DNA of 64,000 nt from Rhododendron vialii (GCF_030253575.1 NC_080562.1:28803852-28867851), one strand, 5' to 3'. Counted from the stretch's first letter, positions 47,066 to 59,905 are shown. Numbers and translations are program-made. Notes: a model not told the origin generated them from the letters alone.

Positions 47066-48625
47066 CCTACGTTATATGAGGTTCTTGCCATTCCTAAAAG
47101 GAAAAGAAAAAGCCGTTTGATTTGAAGGGGCTTAGCTAGCATTTCCCCAAGACAAAGCATAGTGATTGTATTTACTTCTTGTTGATACAGGAAGAGTCAG
47201 ACTGAAAGGAATTAAACCAGGAAATCTGATCCTCACGAATTGGCCCTTTCATAGACTATCTTCACGATCTTTCGAAGTTCATTGTTGTTTATTGGGTTAC
47301 GATTCGCATAAATGGTTGATACTTTGAATGCACAGCCCATTATATGGGAATTTTGTCTTAAATTTTTTGATTTATTAACCCTCTATTTCCATTCCGTGCT
47401 GCGTGAGGGGAAATGTAGGAAATATTATTTCCACCTTTGAGTAGACCTTTCAAAATGTATGCTCACATCTTAGGCACTCTGGAGGTTCCATAGGGTGAAC
47501 TCAACGCTACTAAACTCACAACAGATGCTCTTATATGTAGACAAAGAGCAGTGCTGGTTTTTGGGTCCTCTGATCTAAAACAAGTCCTCACGATTATCAG
47601 TTGAGTTGGAGCGTTGGGATAGGTCGGGCTCCATTTGGGTCGAGAAAATCCCTTATGGGTCTAGAACATATATGAGTTGGGCAATCCGGGTTTAGGAGAA
47701 CTGGGCAGTTGGTCCAGCCGTCGTGTATCAGTAGCAAATACTACATGGGATTACTCTTTAATCCTCTTTTCGCCCTAGCCGGTTGGTCATATTCTGTCTG
47801 TGTGCTCTTCTCTCTATGTTTATGTACTGGAAATCTACAATGTTCTGAAATATCTATGAAGTTCTGTCTCATGCCCAAAAAAACTAGAAGGCAACATTAC
47901 GTCCCACAAATCTCAACTGTTTTTTTGCTAAGAAAATGATAGTAATAATGGTCAAGGAGCCTATTATACACTATTCTTATGCACCAAGAACAGGGATTTG
48001 TGGAGAGAGAGAGAGAGAGAGAGAGATGATCTTCATGATAAGCGTGCATATCTTATATTCATTGAGTTCTCCTAGAGATAGCTTGCCAAACTTAGCAATT
48101 AGCATTGCCCCACTTTGGCAGGGATTTTTAGTTCCACAATATTTTCACGATTCCGACTTCCAAAGCCATCCCCCAGCATGGTTTTATCCTGAGGCCCAAA
48201 CAGTGAACAGTGACTTTGTGGATCGTGAATTAAGTTACCTGGGAATTGAAATTTTTAGTTTATAGAGCCCTTCATAAACAACTTCCAATTACATGCAAAA
48301 GAAAATCTCAGATCGGTTCTCAACATAAAAGTTCATTCAATAATCCACTCAGGTTCACCAACTATTTGGATTCAATTTCACCATTTAGCATATTGTTTGA
48401 TAGAATTTCACCAATTAGCATACGTTTTCAATAAACTCAAACTGTTTAAGCAATGGATCGATTTCACCGGGAGTTGTTACACAGCAGACAAGGTATGGTC
48501 ATTTGACCTACAAGTCGTTCTGGAAAGTATTCAAGCCTTTACATGCTAAATTTAACCACTTTGATTGGCAACTGTTGAGACATATAGACATCAGAAAAAT
48601 GAAAATAACTGCTTGTACACTACCT
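47066..48625. other. Region downstream of CGL160
   Basis: This includes the 3' UTR of CGL160 just below 48626. A (GA)n tract lies at 48003-48025. The frames are short and lack domains. Confidence 0.45.
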
Positions 48626-51600
48626 CTAGTCTTGAGTCTTTTCCCCAACTACAGGCAAAGCCTCCTCAATAGCTTGGATAAATGTGGCAATCTTGTATGT
48701 GAAGAACCCCACTAGCATTGGTATCAATTGTAGTTGCATGAATCCATACTCTGGAACAAGTATCCTGCACGAAACACAGCTTCTCAGAGGCTAGGAACCA
48801 GATAAAAAGCACACCTGAACTCACTCCCATGTGTAAGCAGTTGTACTATGTAGTGTTTAGTATTACCTTTCAGGTTTTGCGCAAAAAAGCTGAAAACGAT
48901 AGCTACTCAAAAGTTGAGTTTTAGACACAAATTTCAGGATAGCTTTCCCAAGCAAAAAGTCGAAGCGGCAGTTTGCAGCAGTAAGACTTGAAACAAGGCA
49001 TCATGCCTGGAAAGGGAAGGCCTCAACCACCAGGCCAATCGTTCGAAAAGGATGAGGGGGAGGGGGTGTGCAACTTTCTCAGCAAACCATTCCAGTTTAT
49101 AGTGATGCATGCATGCATGAATATAAATAGCAAGCCAGTTTTGGGAACCCGAAGTATGATCAAATTCAGAAGGCGTGGGTTACACGACACTTATTTTCCA
49201 AAACCTGATGTCAATACCTTACGACAATATCACTAAATTGTTGAGTACAGCATGAGATATCTAGTGACTCAACCTTGTGGCAAAGCGGATCACAAACTCT
49301 TCAGTATAAGAATGCAGAAATTCAATTCTTTTCTTTTCTGCTACCCAGATAAAATTAGAGAAACCATATTTTGAAATCAAGGCTGCAGATGGCAACTATT
49401 GCTAAAAGTGAACTATGGATCAAAAAATGCACAAGGGAGTGAAATTTGATATGAAATGAAAAAAGAGATGAACAACATTAACAACGAGGAATGCAAGCCC
49501 ATATGTTAAGCAATCCCACCATACTAATAGTGAGGGGATTACTAAAACCTCATATCACAAGGTATTGTACATCTCATGTTTTCTGGGATTGTTTGTCCAA
49601 TGGATATGTTATCTCTCCTCTAACTGTTGCATTAAAATGCAGTCCCTGTGGATTTATAGTTGAATCCATGTCTAATCAGCCCAATCAAATGGGCTCAGAA
49701 TATAGCAAAATAGGATCGACAAAGGGGAAAAGGCAAACAAGAAAGTCAAGGAAGACAGAAGTAACAGAATGAATCTATGGTTATTTGGCTATTTGCATAG
49801 AAACAGCCAGTGGTGGGAACAACGAAGCAGCATATTGCAGAAAGCATGCAAGTTTAAGGGCTTTACCCGTTCCACCGGTTATAGACCATGACCAACACAA
49901 CAGGAATCAGTAGTCTTGGTTGCGCAATTGCTCCCCTGCAATAAAGCATATGCCAGACTGCTAAATTATTGAAAACCAAAAAGTGTCGTCTATGACTTCA
50001 AGATATTTAAGGCCAAAAAGATAATACAGAACCCCAGATCTGTACAAATGAAATCTAGTAGTTCAAAATCAGATTGTGCACACAATTGTTGTACAAAAAG
50101 GCCAATTCAAGGGTGTCAATTTAGCTTTGCCTTGAGTATCTACAACAAAATTGCAGCCGAATGTATTTTAGCTTCTGTTAAAAAAATACTGTCAAGAATT
50201 TTCTGGGATGTAGGTCTATTCTTTATTGATCCATGAACTTCATTTTCCTTTTTATAAGCTGTGCAAAGAATCTATCTTCCATTGAATTAAGCTGGAGAAG
50301 GTGGATAAACAATTGTATACTGTTTCACATTTAAAACACAAGCACATGAATATATGCATTCCAAAAATCTGCCGGTTCCTGTTGCAATGTTCATGTCATA
50401 ATTTCTTCCGTCTTGTTGGTCACTAAGATACCTATAACACAGCCCTAATTTTTCTCTCAAGTCTCAGAAGTTTGAGAGCTCTGTTCTTATTCATTTGGTC
50501 TCTCCTTTCACATTTCAAAGAGTCTTCATCATATTGGGTTACCTCCATTAAAGGGGTGTAGCTACATCTAAAGGAATCAGCTTGCTAAACCTCATATGGA
50601 GGAATATTCTCAACTTGTCTTTGGGTAGTACTAAGTTGCACTTTTTGCCATCACAAACTTGCACATATGTCTCATGGCGCTACTAGACATGGGAGGGATG
50701 TTTGTGCTAGGTTTGAGGCATTGACAGAAGTTAAAAATTCAGTGCTTCTATTTGCATGAACTACAGTTGTGGGTAAAAGATAAAAACCCTTTCAGTGGAT
50801 TGTAAAGGTTTGCGGTAAATTTAATAACTCTTTGTTGGTTCTGTGGCTTTCTAAGTGGCTTTAAGAATGCCGGTAGTGGACGTAGGCAAGTAGCCAAACC
50901 ACTAAAAAAAACTTATGTCCGTCCTGCTTAAACATTCATTCTTCGTCCAATTACAAAAACCATTCATCTTCTTACTGACTAGTGTAGGGTTGAATGTATG
51001 AGATGCAATGATAGGAAAATCCCACATGGTTGACTTCCACTACATTTGTGAAGATTGAAAAGGGTAGATCAGATTGATCCCAAGAGGGATGGACATTGAA
51101 TAGGCTTGATGCAAAGGAAATTGTGAAAATCCACAAAATTCTGATATCAAAATGGACATCATTTTATCCATTCCAAATAGAGTCTAGCAAGACTTTGACT
51201 TTATCCACTAACTTTAAGGTGGTTATAATCATAGAGTACAATGACTGTTTGATTCCTAACTTAAAGTATAAAATTGGGATGTAGAGTAACGCACTCAGTA
51301 GCTTTACAAAAATCACATGCCATCGGCTAAAATCTTGCTGTCAAGAGGAAGAATGAATTGCTTACTTGAGGACCCCACTGGCTCCACCAGCCATGGAATC
51401 AATACTACTCCCAAGCATACGCATATAAACCAAAGAACCAAGCAACCCCGCACCATAGCTGCACACATTGAAATAACACAAAAATCAATCCTAATATCCT
51501 ATCGTACATAAAATGATCTTTAGATACCCTTCTGTCAATAACAAACCATCAACTCTCAATCTAACTTACAGGGCGTGTACAAACCACAATAAGGACCTTT

Positions 51601-53791
51601 GAAATAGAAATAACACTGTATTAAACAAAACGAAGGAATGAATAGACAATTTGGACAAGAAAAGGCAGGATAAAAGAACAAATGGTCTCAAACGCAAACA
51701 GGGTAAAAAAAAGGAACTTGAAAATGATATTGCACATCTGCAAATAGCATTGCTTTTACAGTAGATGTGCAGCCTCCATCAACCAACTTAATAAGCGCAT
51801 AATTGGAACACCACTTCATTCCAACAGGTAAGGATTAAAAGTATTAAAAAAAATCAGCAAGGAAAATTTGGAATAACAGCACATCTACGATATTTACCTC
51901 ACTGTAATTTCAGGAGAATAAGAAACATAAGCTGAGACTAGACCCAGACCACCAACTCCCAGGGTGAGGAACTGCAACCTCTTCTTCAACTGCACAAGCG
52001 ATTTTGTAAGGCAGGAAAACTAATCATGAAAAGATCTGATTAATAGTACACAAAAGGTCACCAACATTTATAGATCCAAAAGCCCTATCCGTACCTTAAA
52101 GTATTGTTCCCTTGACTGAGCAGCCAATACTTTTGGGTCTCCTCGAGGTCGCCTTACTTCCCGAATCATCACATCCTACAGTACAGAGATCAAGGAAGAC
52201 ACCGAACTCAAAAACATACTTGCCATAGGTTTTAGCTAATGAAAATAGCACCCCAGCCAAGAGGACGTTTAGCAAAGATAATAGCATTTGTTAGACTGAT
52301 TATCCAATCAGGAAAATACTCACACTCCCTCCGGTTGCAGCCTTAGTGGCTCTATTCCACTTCTCTTGCTCGCGCCGCGTTGGTGCTGGTTTCCATTTTT
52401 GTAATGTACTGTCACTAGCCTGACAATGATATGATTCTCAACTAGTAAAGAAGAATAAAATGAACTATAGAAACAAAAGCAATGAAGAAGTAACAGTTGA
52501 ACGTACTTGAACTGCCTCAACTCCTTCCTCTACAACAGGTTTAGATGGCGATGTCAGCTCTTTGCTCAAATCAATTTTCAAACTGCATGCTCATATTGCA
52601 TGTGGTATTAGGGGGTTAGAGAGAAAACAAAAACACTTTCCAAACGAACTAATTAAATCTAGCAAGAGAAATGAGAACATACTTATCAAGGCTCATAACT
52701 CTGGTCAAACTAAGAAAACCAGCAGACTCTTCCTGTTCACATAACACCCATGAGTTCTCATAATTGAAAAAAAAAAAAAAGAAGCTACATCAAGACAACA
52801 CAACAAAACCACAGCAAGGATTAGAAAAAGGAAAAATCCTAATGGACCTCTACTGCTTCCAAACATTGTCATCCAACAAGCATGATAACTGCTGAACTGA
52901 TATAATCATACCAAGAAAACAGTTCCATAACTAAACTCTACACTCTGAACCATCAGTCAGCAACAAACAGGAAACTATTAGATTGGACTTGCTTCCCTTG
53001 ATTGGGCACCCCCTTCCCCAGCCTTCCCAAACTCATTTCACAAACCTAGGAGTATAAGATTTGAAAAAGAAAATAGTTTCACACCCCTCTTTTGAATTTC
53101 TCTTACTTTTTGGAATATTTCTTATCCCCAGTGGATATAATTGGCCATTCTTGATAGCAAGAAAGGGCTTGCCTCCATTGTGGAAGGTTGCAAGGTCGAA
53201 CCCCATGAAAGCAAAACATTCTAAATGTTGGGCTAGTTTGCCCAGTCGGTAATTCCATGGCCCAATTAGTCAAGGTGCGCGAAAACAAGGCTGGAGACCC
53301 AATTATTAGAAACAATTTCGAAGAATAAAGATAATTGGCCATCCTTGCAGTAAGCATAATCACTGGTCACTAAACAGGCAAAACCCATTTCATTTCCAAA
53401 CCAACCAACCATCAAAAAACACCACTGACACCAAATCAAGCAACATTCAACAGGAACGAACCTTAACAGGAGGAAATGAGGGAACTTCAGAAGGGTCCTG
53501 AATAACCCGTTTCATGTGACCCATAAAGTCTTTGTTCCATATATACTCATCGGAAGTGAGTGGGTCCTCTCCCTCGCCGCCCCAGTACTTTCTGAGCTTG
53601 GTCGTCGTGGGCGGGCCGCCGTAGTCGCCTGGGGCCATTCCGGTGGACCATTTCTGAGGCTTCTTCTTCGGCAGTAGGATTTTGGTCGGTGGAGTTGTTG
53701 TTGAAGGGTCTTGGGATAAGGGTGTGTTTGTGGTGGTGGTAGTGGAGGTGGGTGTGGTTGGAATGTAGATGCAGTTCAGAATTACTCCCAT
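48626..53791 (-). CDS. CGL160: CGL160, chloroplast ATP synthase assembly factor (9 exons)
   Basis: A green-lineage thylakoid protein that helps join the CF1 and CFo parts of ATP synthase; its C-terminal half resembles bacterial Atp1/UncI. Exons: 53791-53462, 52732-52683, 52582-52507, 52419-52324, 52175-52095, 51989-51898, 51458-51366, 49935-49867, 48764-48626. All introns are GT-AG, phases agree, and the sum is 1,026 nt, or 341 codons plus TAG, close to the 350 residues I recall for Arabidopsis. The N-terminus is Ser/Thr-rich (transit peptide), then KWSTGMAPGDYGGPPTTTKL and RKYWGG, the family signature. Exon 4 has PAPTRREQEKWNRATKAATG; exon 5 has EVRRPRGDP. Four hydrophobic segments lie at about 218-237, 239-258, 279-294 and 309-326. 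No defect is seen. Intron 1 carries a SINE, and a palindromic MITE ends about 140 bp upstream. Confidence 0.95.
53154..53330 (+). mobile_element. SINE in CGL160 intron 1, 17-bp target duplication
   Basis: ATAATTGGCCATTCTTG (53137-53153) and ATAATTGGCCATCCTTG (53331-53347) bound a 177-bp insert. Its plus-strand start has an A-box-like TAGCAAGAAAGGGC and a B-box-like GGTCGAACCCC about 40 bp later. The tail is not a clean A run. It is antisense to CGL160 and does not touch the splice sites. Confidence 0.72.
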
Positions 53792-53929
53792 TTTCTGTTG
53801 TTGCTACTGATTTTTTTTGGATTGGGTGGTTATAGAATTTGAGCTAGGATGGCATCCTCCCCGTCCAAATTTTGAACCGGATGAAACAATTCAAATTTGG
53901 ATCATATATTAAAAAAATCAGAAATGATA

Positions 53930-54328
53930 TTGGTACCGACCTCCCGGTACCGAAATCGTACCGCCGGCCGCCGGTGGGCCGTCTCCGGCCACCGGACGGC
54001 CGATCCGAGCCGTCCAAAAATTAAAAAAAAAAAAAACGAGGGGGCCTACGCGAGAATCAACGGTATCCGAGGTGTGTAAGGTTCTTGATCCGAGCACCCT
54101 TTTTTCGTGTATATATGTATATTCCCGCGAATATACATATATACACGAAAAAAGGGTGCTCGGATCAAGCACCTTACACACCTCGGATGCCGTTGATTCC
54201 CGCGTAGGCCCCCTCGTTTTTTTTTTTTAAAATTTTTGGACGGCTCGGATCGGCCGTCCGGTGGCCGGAGACGGCCCACCGGCGGCCGGCGGTACGATTT
54301 CGGTACCGGGGAGGTCGGTACATGTAGC
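53930..54328. mobile_element. Foldback MITE, family B, near-perfect 400-bp palindrome
   Basis: The arms are about 195 bp each around the centre at 54111-54130 (GTATATTCCCGCGAATATAC). Left modules: GGTACCGAAATCGTACCGCC, GGCCACCGGACGG, CCGAGCCGTCCAAAAATT, GAGAATCAACGG, CGAGCACCCTTTTTTCGTG; the right arm mirrors them in order with few mismatches. The left end is about 140 bp upstream of the CGL160 start codon. High arm identity suggests a young insertion or active homogenisation. The frames across it are palindrome by-products. Confidence 0.88.
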
Positions 54329-56780
54329 ACTACTCTAAAAAAATCAATGGTTCAAATTTACTCAAGAAACCTCTAAAGAAATCAATTCTTCTAGCAAATG
54401 GTCTTTAAACAGATTGGAACTATTGATTGCATTACTAAACGGATCAGACTATAACTATCTCCTCTGATCTAAAAACATGGAATGGAGAGGATCCGTTCCA
54501 ATTTGGGTTCCGCAATGTTGTTTAGTTTCAAAGAATTTAGAAATATCTGTGGGATGATTTTTTTTGGCCGTTGATTTGGTTTGTGTTGGTTGGTATTCAA
54601 CCACGAATGCTTTATCAGAGAAGATTTTGTCAAGGCAAGGCAACGAGTGCTGGTTACAGAATGAACTAATGCCAAACTCAAGGCCCAGGGCAACGGCGAG
54701 TTGTAGAGAGGCCGTCGAGCCCATTTCGCAAATTGTTTGGTTTGGGTTTTAACGGAGGCTTTGGGGTGACAAAGAGATGGACAAAATGAGAGTAATACTA
54801 ACTGGAAACCATGTACAAATGGAGAGATTGGTTTTAAAGACCCAAAAACGAATACAGTCAAATGAACATAATGGAGAAGTCCTTAAGCAATACGGTTTTA
54901 TTTGTGGTTCATAATTCTTTACTTTTTAAATTTCTCTCGTCGTTACAAATTAATAATTCACAAAAAGATAAATTCAAAATTAGCAAATGCAAGAAAATTT
55001 TGAATAAGGACAAAAAAAATAATTTGGTTCAATTATTTAGCCAAAACACCCCTTAAAGAGCAACTCCAACTGAAGTTGCCAAAAATGTGGTGGCAATAGC
55101 TAATCTGGGTGGGAAAAGAGCCGAATTACCCCTCAACTTTTTTTTCATACTCAATGCAATGATTTAATGAAGGTAATCGGGTAATTTATCACATTACCCA
55201 ATTTTATCCACTCATATAAACTACTATTCAAACCAAGTATAAGTTTACCCACATCTTAACTACCCCTTAATTATAACATATTCACATTTTAACCATCATT
55301 TTTTCTTGTTTACTCAAAACCTTATCTGCACCTGACAAAATGAGTCAAGGGGATAAGCTTTCCCCCCTCGCTTCTCCCCCTTCCTTCCCCCACTAGCAAA
55401 GATGCATGCACACTTCTTCCTTCTCTCATTCCCTCCACTACCAACCACTGTCCCCCAAAGCCGGCTCTAAGTCTTCTGGAGCCCGACGTGAACTTTTTCA
55501 AATGAGGCCCTTTATATAACTCACAAATAAAAATTAAATTTTTAAAACATATTTTAAAGAAAATGCTACAAGTCTCCAAAACAATAATAACAAAAAGCTA
55601 GATAATCATTTCATTAATTCGAAATATATTACTTAAACATCACTCTTCATGCATTTTTCGCGGCAAAAGCAGTAATTAAGCTCTCTTAATAAAATTTAGC
55701 CACCATATCTTTTTCATTAGAGAGCATAAGTGAGGGCAAGGTTTGTATTCTTTAAAGAGATTAAGATAAAAATACTATTCTTATTATACAAAATATAACC
55801 CACAAACGATATATATTAGTACATCTTTTACCATTATATTTTGGGCCTTTTGTATTGAACTTCGATCCATTAAAATTGGGGCCTAACATTTTTCTACTAA
55901 TTTTATATCTATATATATAATACAATGGCATATTTATTTAGGGGCCCATAAAAATAGACAAAATTTAGGAGTCTGATGCGGCCGCATATTCAGCATATGC
56001 CCAAAACTTGCCCTGCTCCTAACAAACCGGCCTGGAGTCTGTAGCATTTCGGTGGCCGGCGGGTGTACCACTTTGTAGCCCCTTTTTGCACAAAGTGATT
56101 TATTCATGAATATCACTCCAATGGTCCTATCAATTCTCCCTTACATAAGTTACATTATCATATTCCCAAAAGCCAAAACTCAACTAATTAATTACTCCCT
56201 ATAGTAGTAGTTTCTAACGCTAGTACGTAGCCCATTTAATTCAAAGTTTTACTCTTTAAAACATATTCACAGTCAACTTATTTCCTCCCATGAATGCCAA
56301 TACCGAGGACAATCGATCGCGCGGTGCATGCATGTGTACTTAACTAATATTCCGGAACTAAAGAATTTAATAATGTTAATGTTTTCAGAAGACGTAAATA
56401 ATTAAGTTCCCTATTCGTGGATCGATCTTTGTACATAAATTATATATAGCTATTGCTTTGTGCAAGAAGTCAACTCGATCGATCTATCGAGGCCGCGATG
56501 GAAGCTCTAAATTGCCGGAGGAGACATAGCTAACATGGGTGTGGATGCCCATAAATTAAATACCTCATAATTTGCAAGTGAAGTAGTCTCTCTCGATCTA
56601 GCTCTCTTTTCCCTTTACAAGGGACCTCATCTCTAGCTAGCTTCTAGCCAAAGACACATGAAAGAGCTAGAAATAGTCGGTGGGGGACTATTTCCTTAAA
56701 TGTTACTACTAAATTAAGTTGGAAGGTACATATCGCATACACCTAGCTAGACGAGCTGGAGGGAGTGCCCCCTATAATTA
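54329..56780. other. Intergenic between CGL160 and HIPP
   Basis: A lone Tourist-like end (GAGCAACTCC) lies near 55060 without a visible partner. At 55450-55990, sequence with CCGGCTCTAAGTCTTCTGG and GAGGCCC looks like an old transposon piece. No gene. The last few hundred bases are the HIPP promoter. Confidence 0.45.
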
Positions 56781-56785
56781 AGGTC

Positions 56786-56792
56786 TATATAA
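56786..56792 (+). promoter_or_regulatory. TATA box of the HIPP gene
   Basis: TATATAA, in the context GGTCTATATAAGAG, lies 166 bp upstream of the ATG. A start site near 56815-56825 would give a leader of about 135-145 nt with no upstream ATG. Confidence 0.6.
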
Positions 56793-56957
56793 GAGATCAC
56801 ACAGGACATAAAATTTAAAGAAAAGGGACTCATCGATCATTTGTTCATTTTGCCTAAACCTCGACAATTTGCTAGCTATAGATCAATAAAAGCAGCTGCT
56901 TTCATCCATCAAGGAGTAAACCTCCACAAATTTCTAAGGTTACAAGAAAGAAGAAAT

Positions 56958-56965
56958 ATGACGGT

Positions 56966-57002
<37 letters not shown>

Positions 57003-58470
57003 ATCGTTTCATTGTCGATCTCTCACTATTAATTTTTCTGTTACTTTTCTCCCGTTATTTTTGGATTTTTGTAATATTGGGAGATTGAGGGGGAGATTTG
57101 ACTTTTTTAACGGCGCTACAAGAGTGTCTATACTCTTTGAAGCTATTTCTGTTAACATCTATAGGCTCCACGTAAGCCGATGAATGTTTAACATAATTTA
57201 ATACCATGTGAGCCGATGAATGTTAACACTTTCCAAGCTTTATAATTTTCCAATGTTATCCTTTTGTTGTTTCGTTTTTTTACAACAATACAAGTTTCGT
57301 TTATTTGCATCGGGCGCCAAAATTAGATCACATGCATAGAATCACCAAATGAAAATACCGTAAATGATCAATTGCTTAAATTTGTTGCATGTGTAGACTA
57401 TTGAGATGCGTGTTCACATGGATTGCGCTGGATGCGTGAGCAAGATTAGGAAATCCCTTCAGAAACTCAAAGGTACCTACCTACCTGATCATGCCTTATT
57501 ATTCCCCATCTCACTTTGCTTTATGTACGTGTTTGTTATATGAAAAAAAATAATGGTGTTTTATCCAGTTTTTTTTTTTTTCCTTTTCAGGAAAATCAAA
57601 TTAGATGGAACCCAAGAACCGTGTTATTTTAACAACTATTCACATAATTTGATTTAAACCGAATGATGCTATTGATTTGAATTTTTCTTGTTTTAATCGG
57701 TAGCATCGATCGATCATTCAGTATAAATTATGTGAACAGTTATTCTTGTCCTCCTATATACTGCATAAGAAACAAGTCTTGGTTACGGTGAAAAAACAAT
57801 CGAGTAGAACGGTCGAGTAGAGGATTATTCAAGTTAGAAGAGGAAAATTAGACAAAGTCTAGAAAAAATATATATGCAGGGGTTAATTAATTACTTGATT
57901 ACCCAAGACTATAACTTTAGCTTAAATATATATACACAAGGTTTAAGTTTAGCTATTTCCATTAGAACCTGATCTCATACGAGCTTTAATAATTAAGCCA
58001 AGCATGAGTTGCACCCGAGTACGTAATTTCATTGTTAGTACTAAACTAATTAGAGTTATCTAATGTCTACCTTTTTGCATTCAGGAGTGGAAGACGTAGA
58101 TATCGACATGGGAATGCAGAAGGTGACGGTCACCGGATGGGCGGACAAGAAGAAAGTACTCAAGACAGTTCGAAGATGCACCGGTCGGAGGGCGGAGTTA
58201 TGGCAATTCCTGAACCACCCTGATCATCACTACGATAATAACTTCACAGACCACTACTATCATCAGCACCATCACGGTGGCTCCACCACCACCCACTACG
58301 CTCCGCAGCCGCTGTCATCTTCTTACAACTACTATAAGCACGGATACGAACACGACTACGGCCATAACCGGAGTAATAATAATCACGTCTCTAGCCATCC
58401 CACACTGTTTGGACATCAAACAGGCTCTGCTTTCAGTGATGAAAATCCTCACGGGTGCTCCGTTATGTGA
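56958..58470 (+). CDS. Heavy-metal-associated isoprenylated plant protein (HIPP), 3 exons
   Basis: HIPPs bind metal ions through an HMA fold and are tethered to membranes by a prenyl group. Exons 56958-56963, 57397-57472 and 58085-58470 join to 155 codons plus TGA. Exon 1 encodes only Met-Thr before the GTAACT donor; exon 2 gives TIEMRVHMDCAGCVSKIRKS with the metal-binding Cys12 and Cys15; exon 3 adds VEDVDIDMGMQKVTVTGWAD and KKKVLKTVRR to finish the HMA domain (about 3-67). A His/Tyr/Asn-rich linker follows with SSSYNYYKHGYEH, and the C-terminus is a CaaX box, Cys152-Ser-Val-Met. The NYYKHGY stretch and FSDENPH near the end are typical of one HIPP subgroup. The gene looks intact. The exact paralogue number is not given because I cannot separate close members. 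Confidence 0.93.
56968..56997 (+). repeat. (CT)n microsatellite at the HIPP intron 1 donor
   Basis: Fifteen CT units begin four bases after the exon 1 boundary (ACG|GTAACTCTCT...). The tract is in the intron. Confidence 0.95.
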
Positions 58471-58577
58471 TTGGGTGACATGTTTTTCTTTTCTTTTCCT
58501 TTTTTCTTTTGGTAAAAGCATTTATTATACTATGCTTTTTTAATCAATGTATTACTATTTTTCTTCATAAACATGTA

Positions 58578-58848
58578 CTCCCTCCGTCCCTTTTTAAGTG
58601 TCTTGCTTCGTAATTTTAACTTATTAAAAAGACATCATCATTATACCTTTCACATCAACTTTTTCCTCCACTTTCCCAACTTACCCATCATCATTACACT
58701 TTTACGCACTTACTTTTTAAAATGGAATCTACTTTTAGGGACAAAATAGACAATTCACCAACTTTTACCCACTAACTTTACAAAATGGACACTTATTAAG
58801 GGACAACCCAAAATGGAATACCGGACTATAAATAAGGGACCGAGGGAG
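58578..58848. mobile_element. Stowaway-like MITE copy 4
   Basis: CTCCCTCCGTCCC to GGGACCGAGGGAG with TA on both sides, 271 bp. It begins 107 bp after the HIPP stop codon and may lie in or near its 3' UTR. Confidence 0.88.
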
Positions 58849-58880
58849 TATTGTTTTCGGATTACCATTAAATTTCTGCA

Positions 58881-58905
58881 TATATATATATATATATATA
58901 TATAT
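58881..58905. repeat. (TA)n microsatellite
   Basis: A run of TA units of about 25 bp. Confidence 0.9.
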
Positions 58906-59189
58906 TATGAACTGTAAAAATGTTTCTGAAACTTTATACAAAATAAATTTTTTATTTTTTTATTTTCATCCATTTTTTTTTAATTCCCCTCCCCCAACTT
59001 CATGTATGCTTTGCCAAGTTTTCTTCAATAAATTGTTGCCAATAAAAAAAATTATCCAAAAGAAGATTGTTTCGTAAAATTATGGGCCGGAACAATATAC
59101 CCACTCCCACTTAGCGGCATTAACAATAAGCTTTTCTTTTGTTTTTGCCAATATTGTATGCATAAGCTAGAATACTAAAAAATTAGTAA

Positions 59190-59476
59190 GAGCATCTTCA
59201 ATCTAACACCCTCCAAATCTCTATTTTAGAGGATCAAATTAATCTATTTTATTTGAAAAGTAGATTTAGAGGATTATACTATTTATCTCAACTCCAACCC
59301 AACACTCTATTTCTCAACTCCAACACATATTTGGAGGAGATCCTTTATTTTTTCCTTCATCCTCTATATTTAGAGGATCAAAGTTCATCCTCCCAAATGG
59401 AAAAGAGTTTTAGAAGATGAGTTGAAGAATATTTTTCCTCCAAAATGAAGAAATGAAGTATGGATTGGAGATGCTC
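59190..59476. mobile_element. Tourist-like MITE, GAGCATCTTC ends
   Basis: TAA at 59187-59189 and 59477-59479; the ends GAGCATCTTCAATCT and GGATTGGAGATGCTC pair. The interior has TAGAGGAT repeats and CAACTCCAACCCAACACTC, shared with 6541-7008. 287 bp. Confidence 0.85.
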
Positions 59477-59624
59477 TAAGTTAACAATCAAAAAGGATTC
59501 GATATTTTTTCATAAACTTGAATCCGGACTTTCCTTTGAAAGCCAAGAAGCTTGGCCCCTCTCAAAACGAAAACCATAGGAAAACCTAAGAGAAGTGCAT
59601 CCATGGTGTACAGAGCGGCGTGCA

Positions 59625-59905
59625 GGATCCACTTTCGGGTACTGCACTAGCGATCCAAAGAGGTTCATTAACTTTAAAATATTTTTTTGAAGTGCCCAAT
59701 GAAAATTTAGCTCGATCGAATAACTGCAATTGCTTGATTCCACGTATCAATTTTTCGTTTAGAATTCAGAATTCTTGTGTCCGGAGTGAAAAATTGCTAC
59801 ACTAAATTAAACACTTACAGTTGTTCAATTGAGCTTATTTTTTATGAGAACATTTGAAAAATACTTTAAAATTAATGAACAATTTAAATCTTTGTTCGAG
59901 ATAGA
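59625..59905. mobile_element. Decayed foldback related to family A
   Basis: GGTTCATTAACTTTAAAATA and ATTTAGCTCGATCGAA at the left face TTCAATTGAGCTTATTTTTT and ACTTTAAAATTAATGAACAA at the right. Same module order as family A but strongly mutated. Confidence 0.5.

Noticed and set aside
54046..54330. Frames across the 54-kb palindrome
   Set aside because: Mirror-image frames created by the palindrome itself.
54455..54861. Frames of 89 and 130 residues on the minus strand
   Set aside because: Overlap in different frames, no domain, no splice context found.
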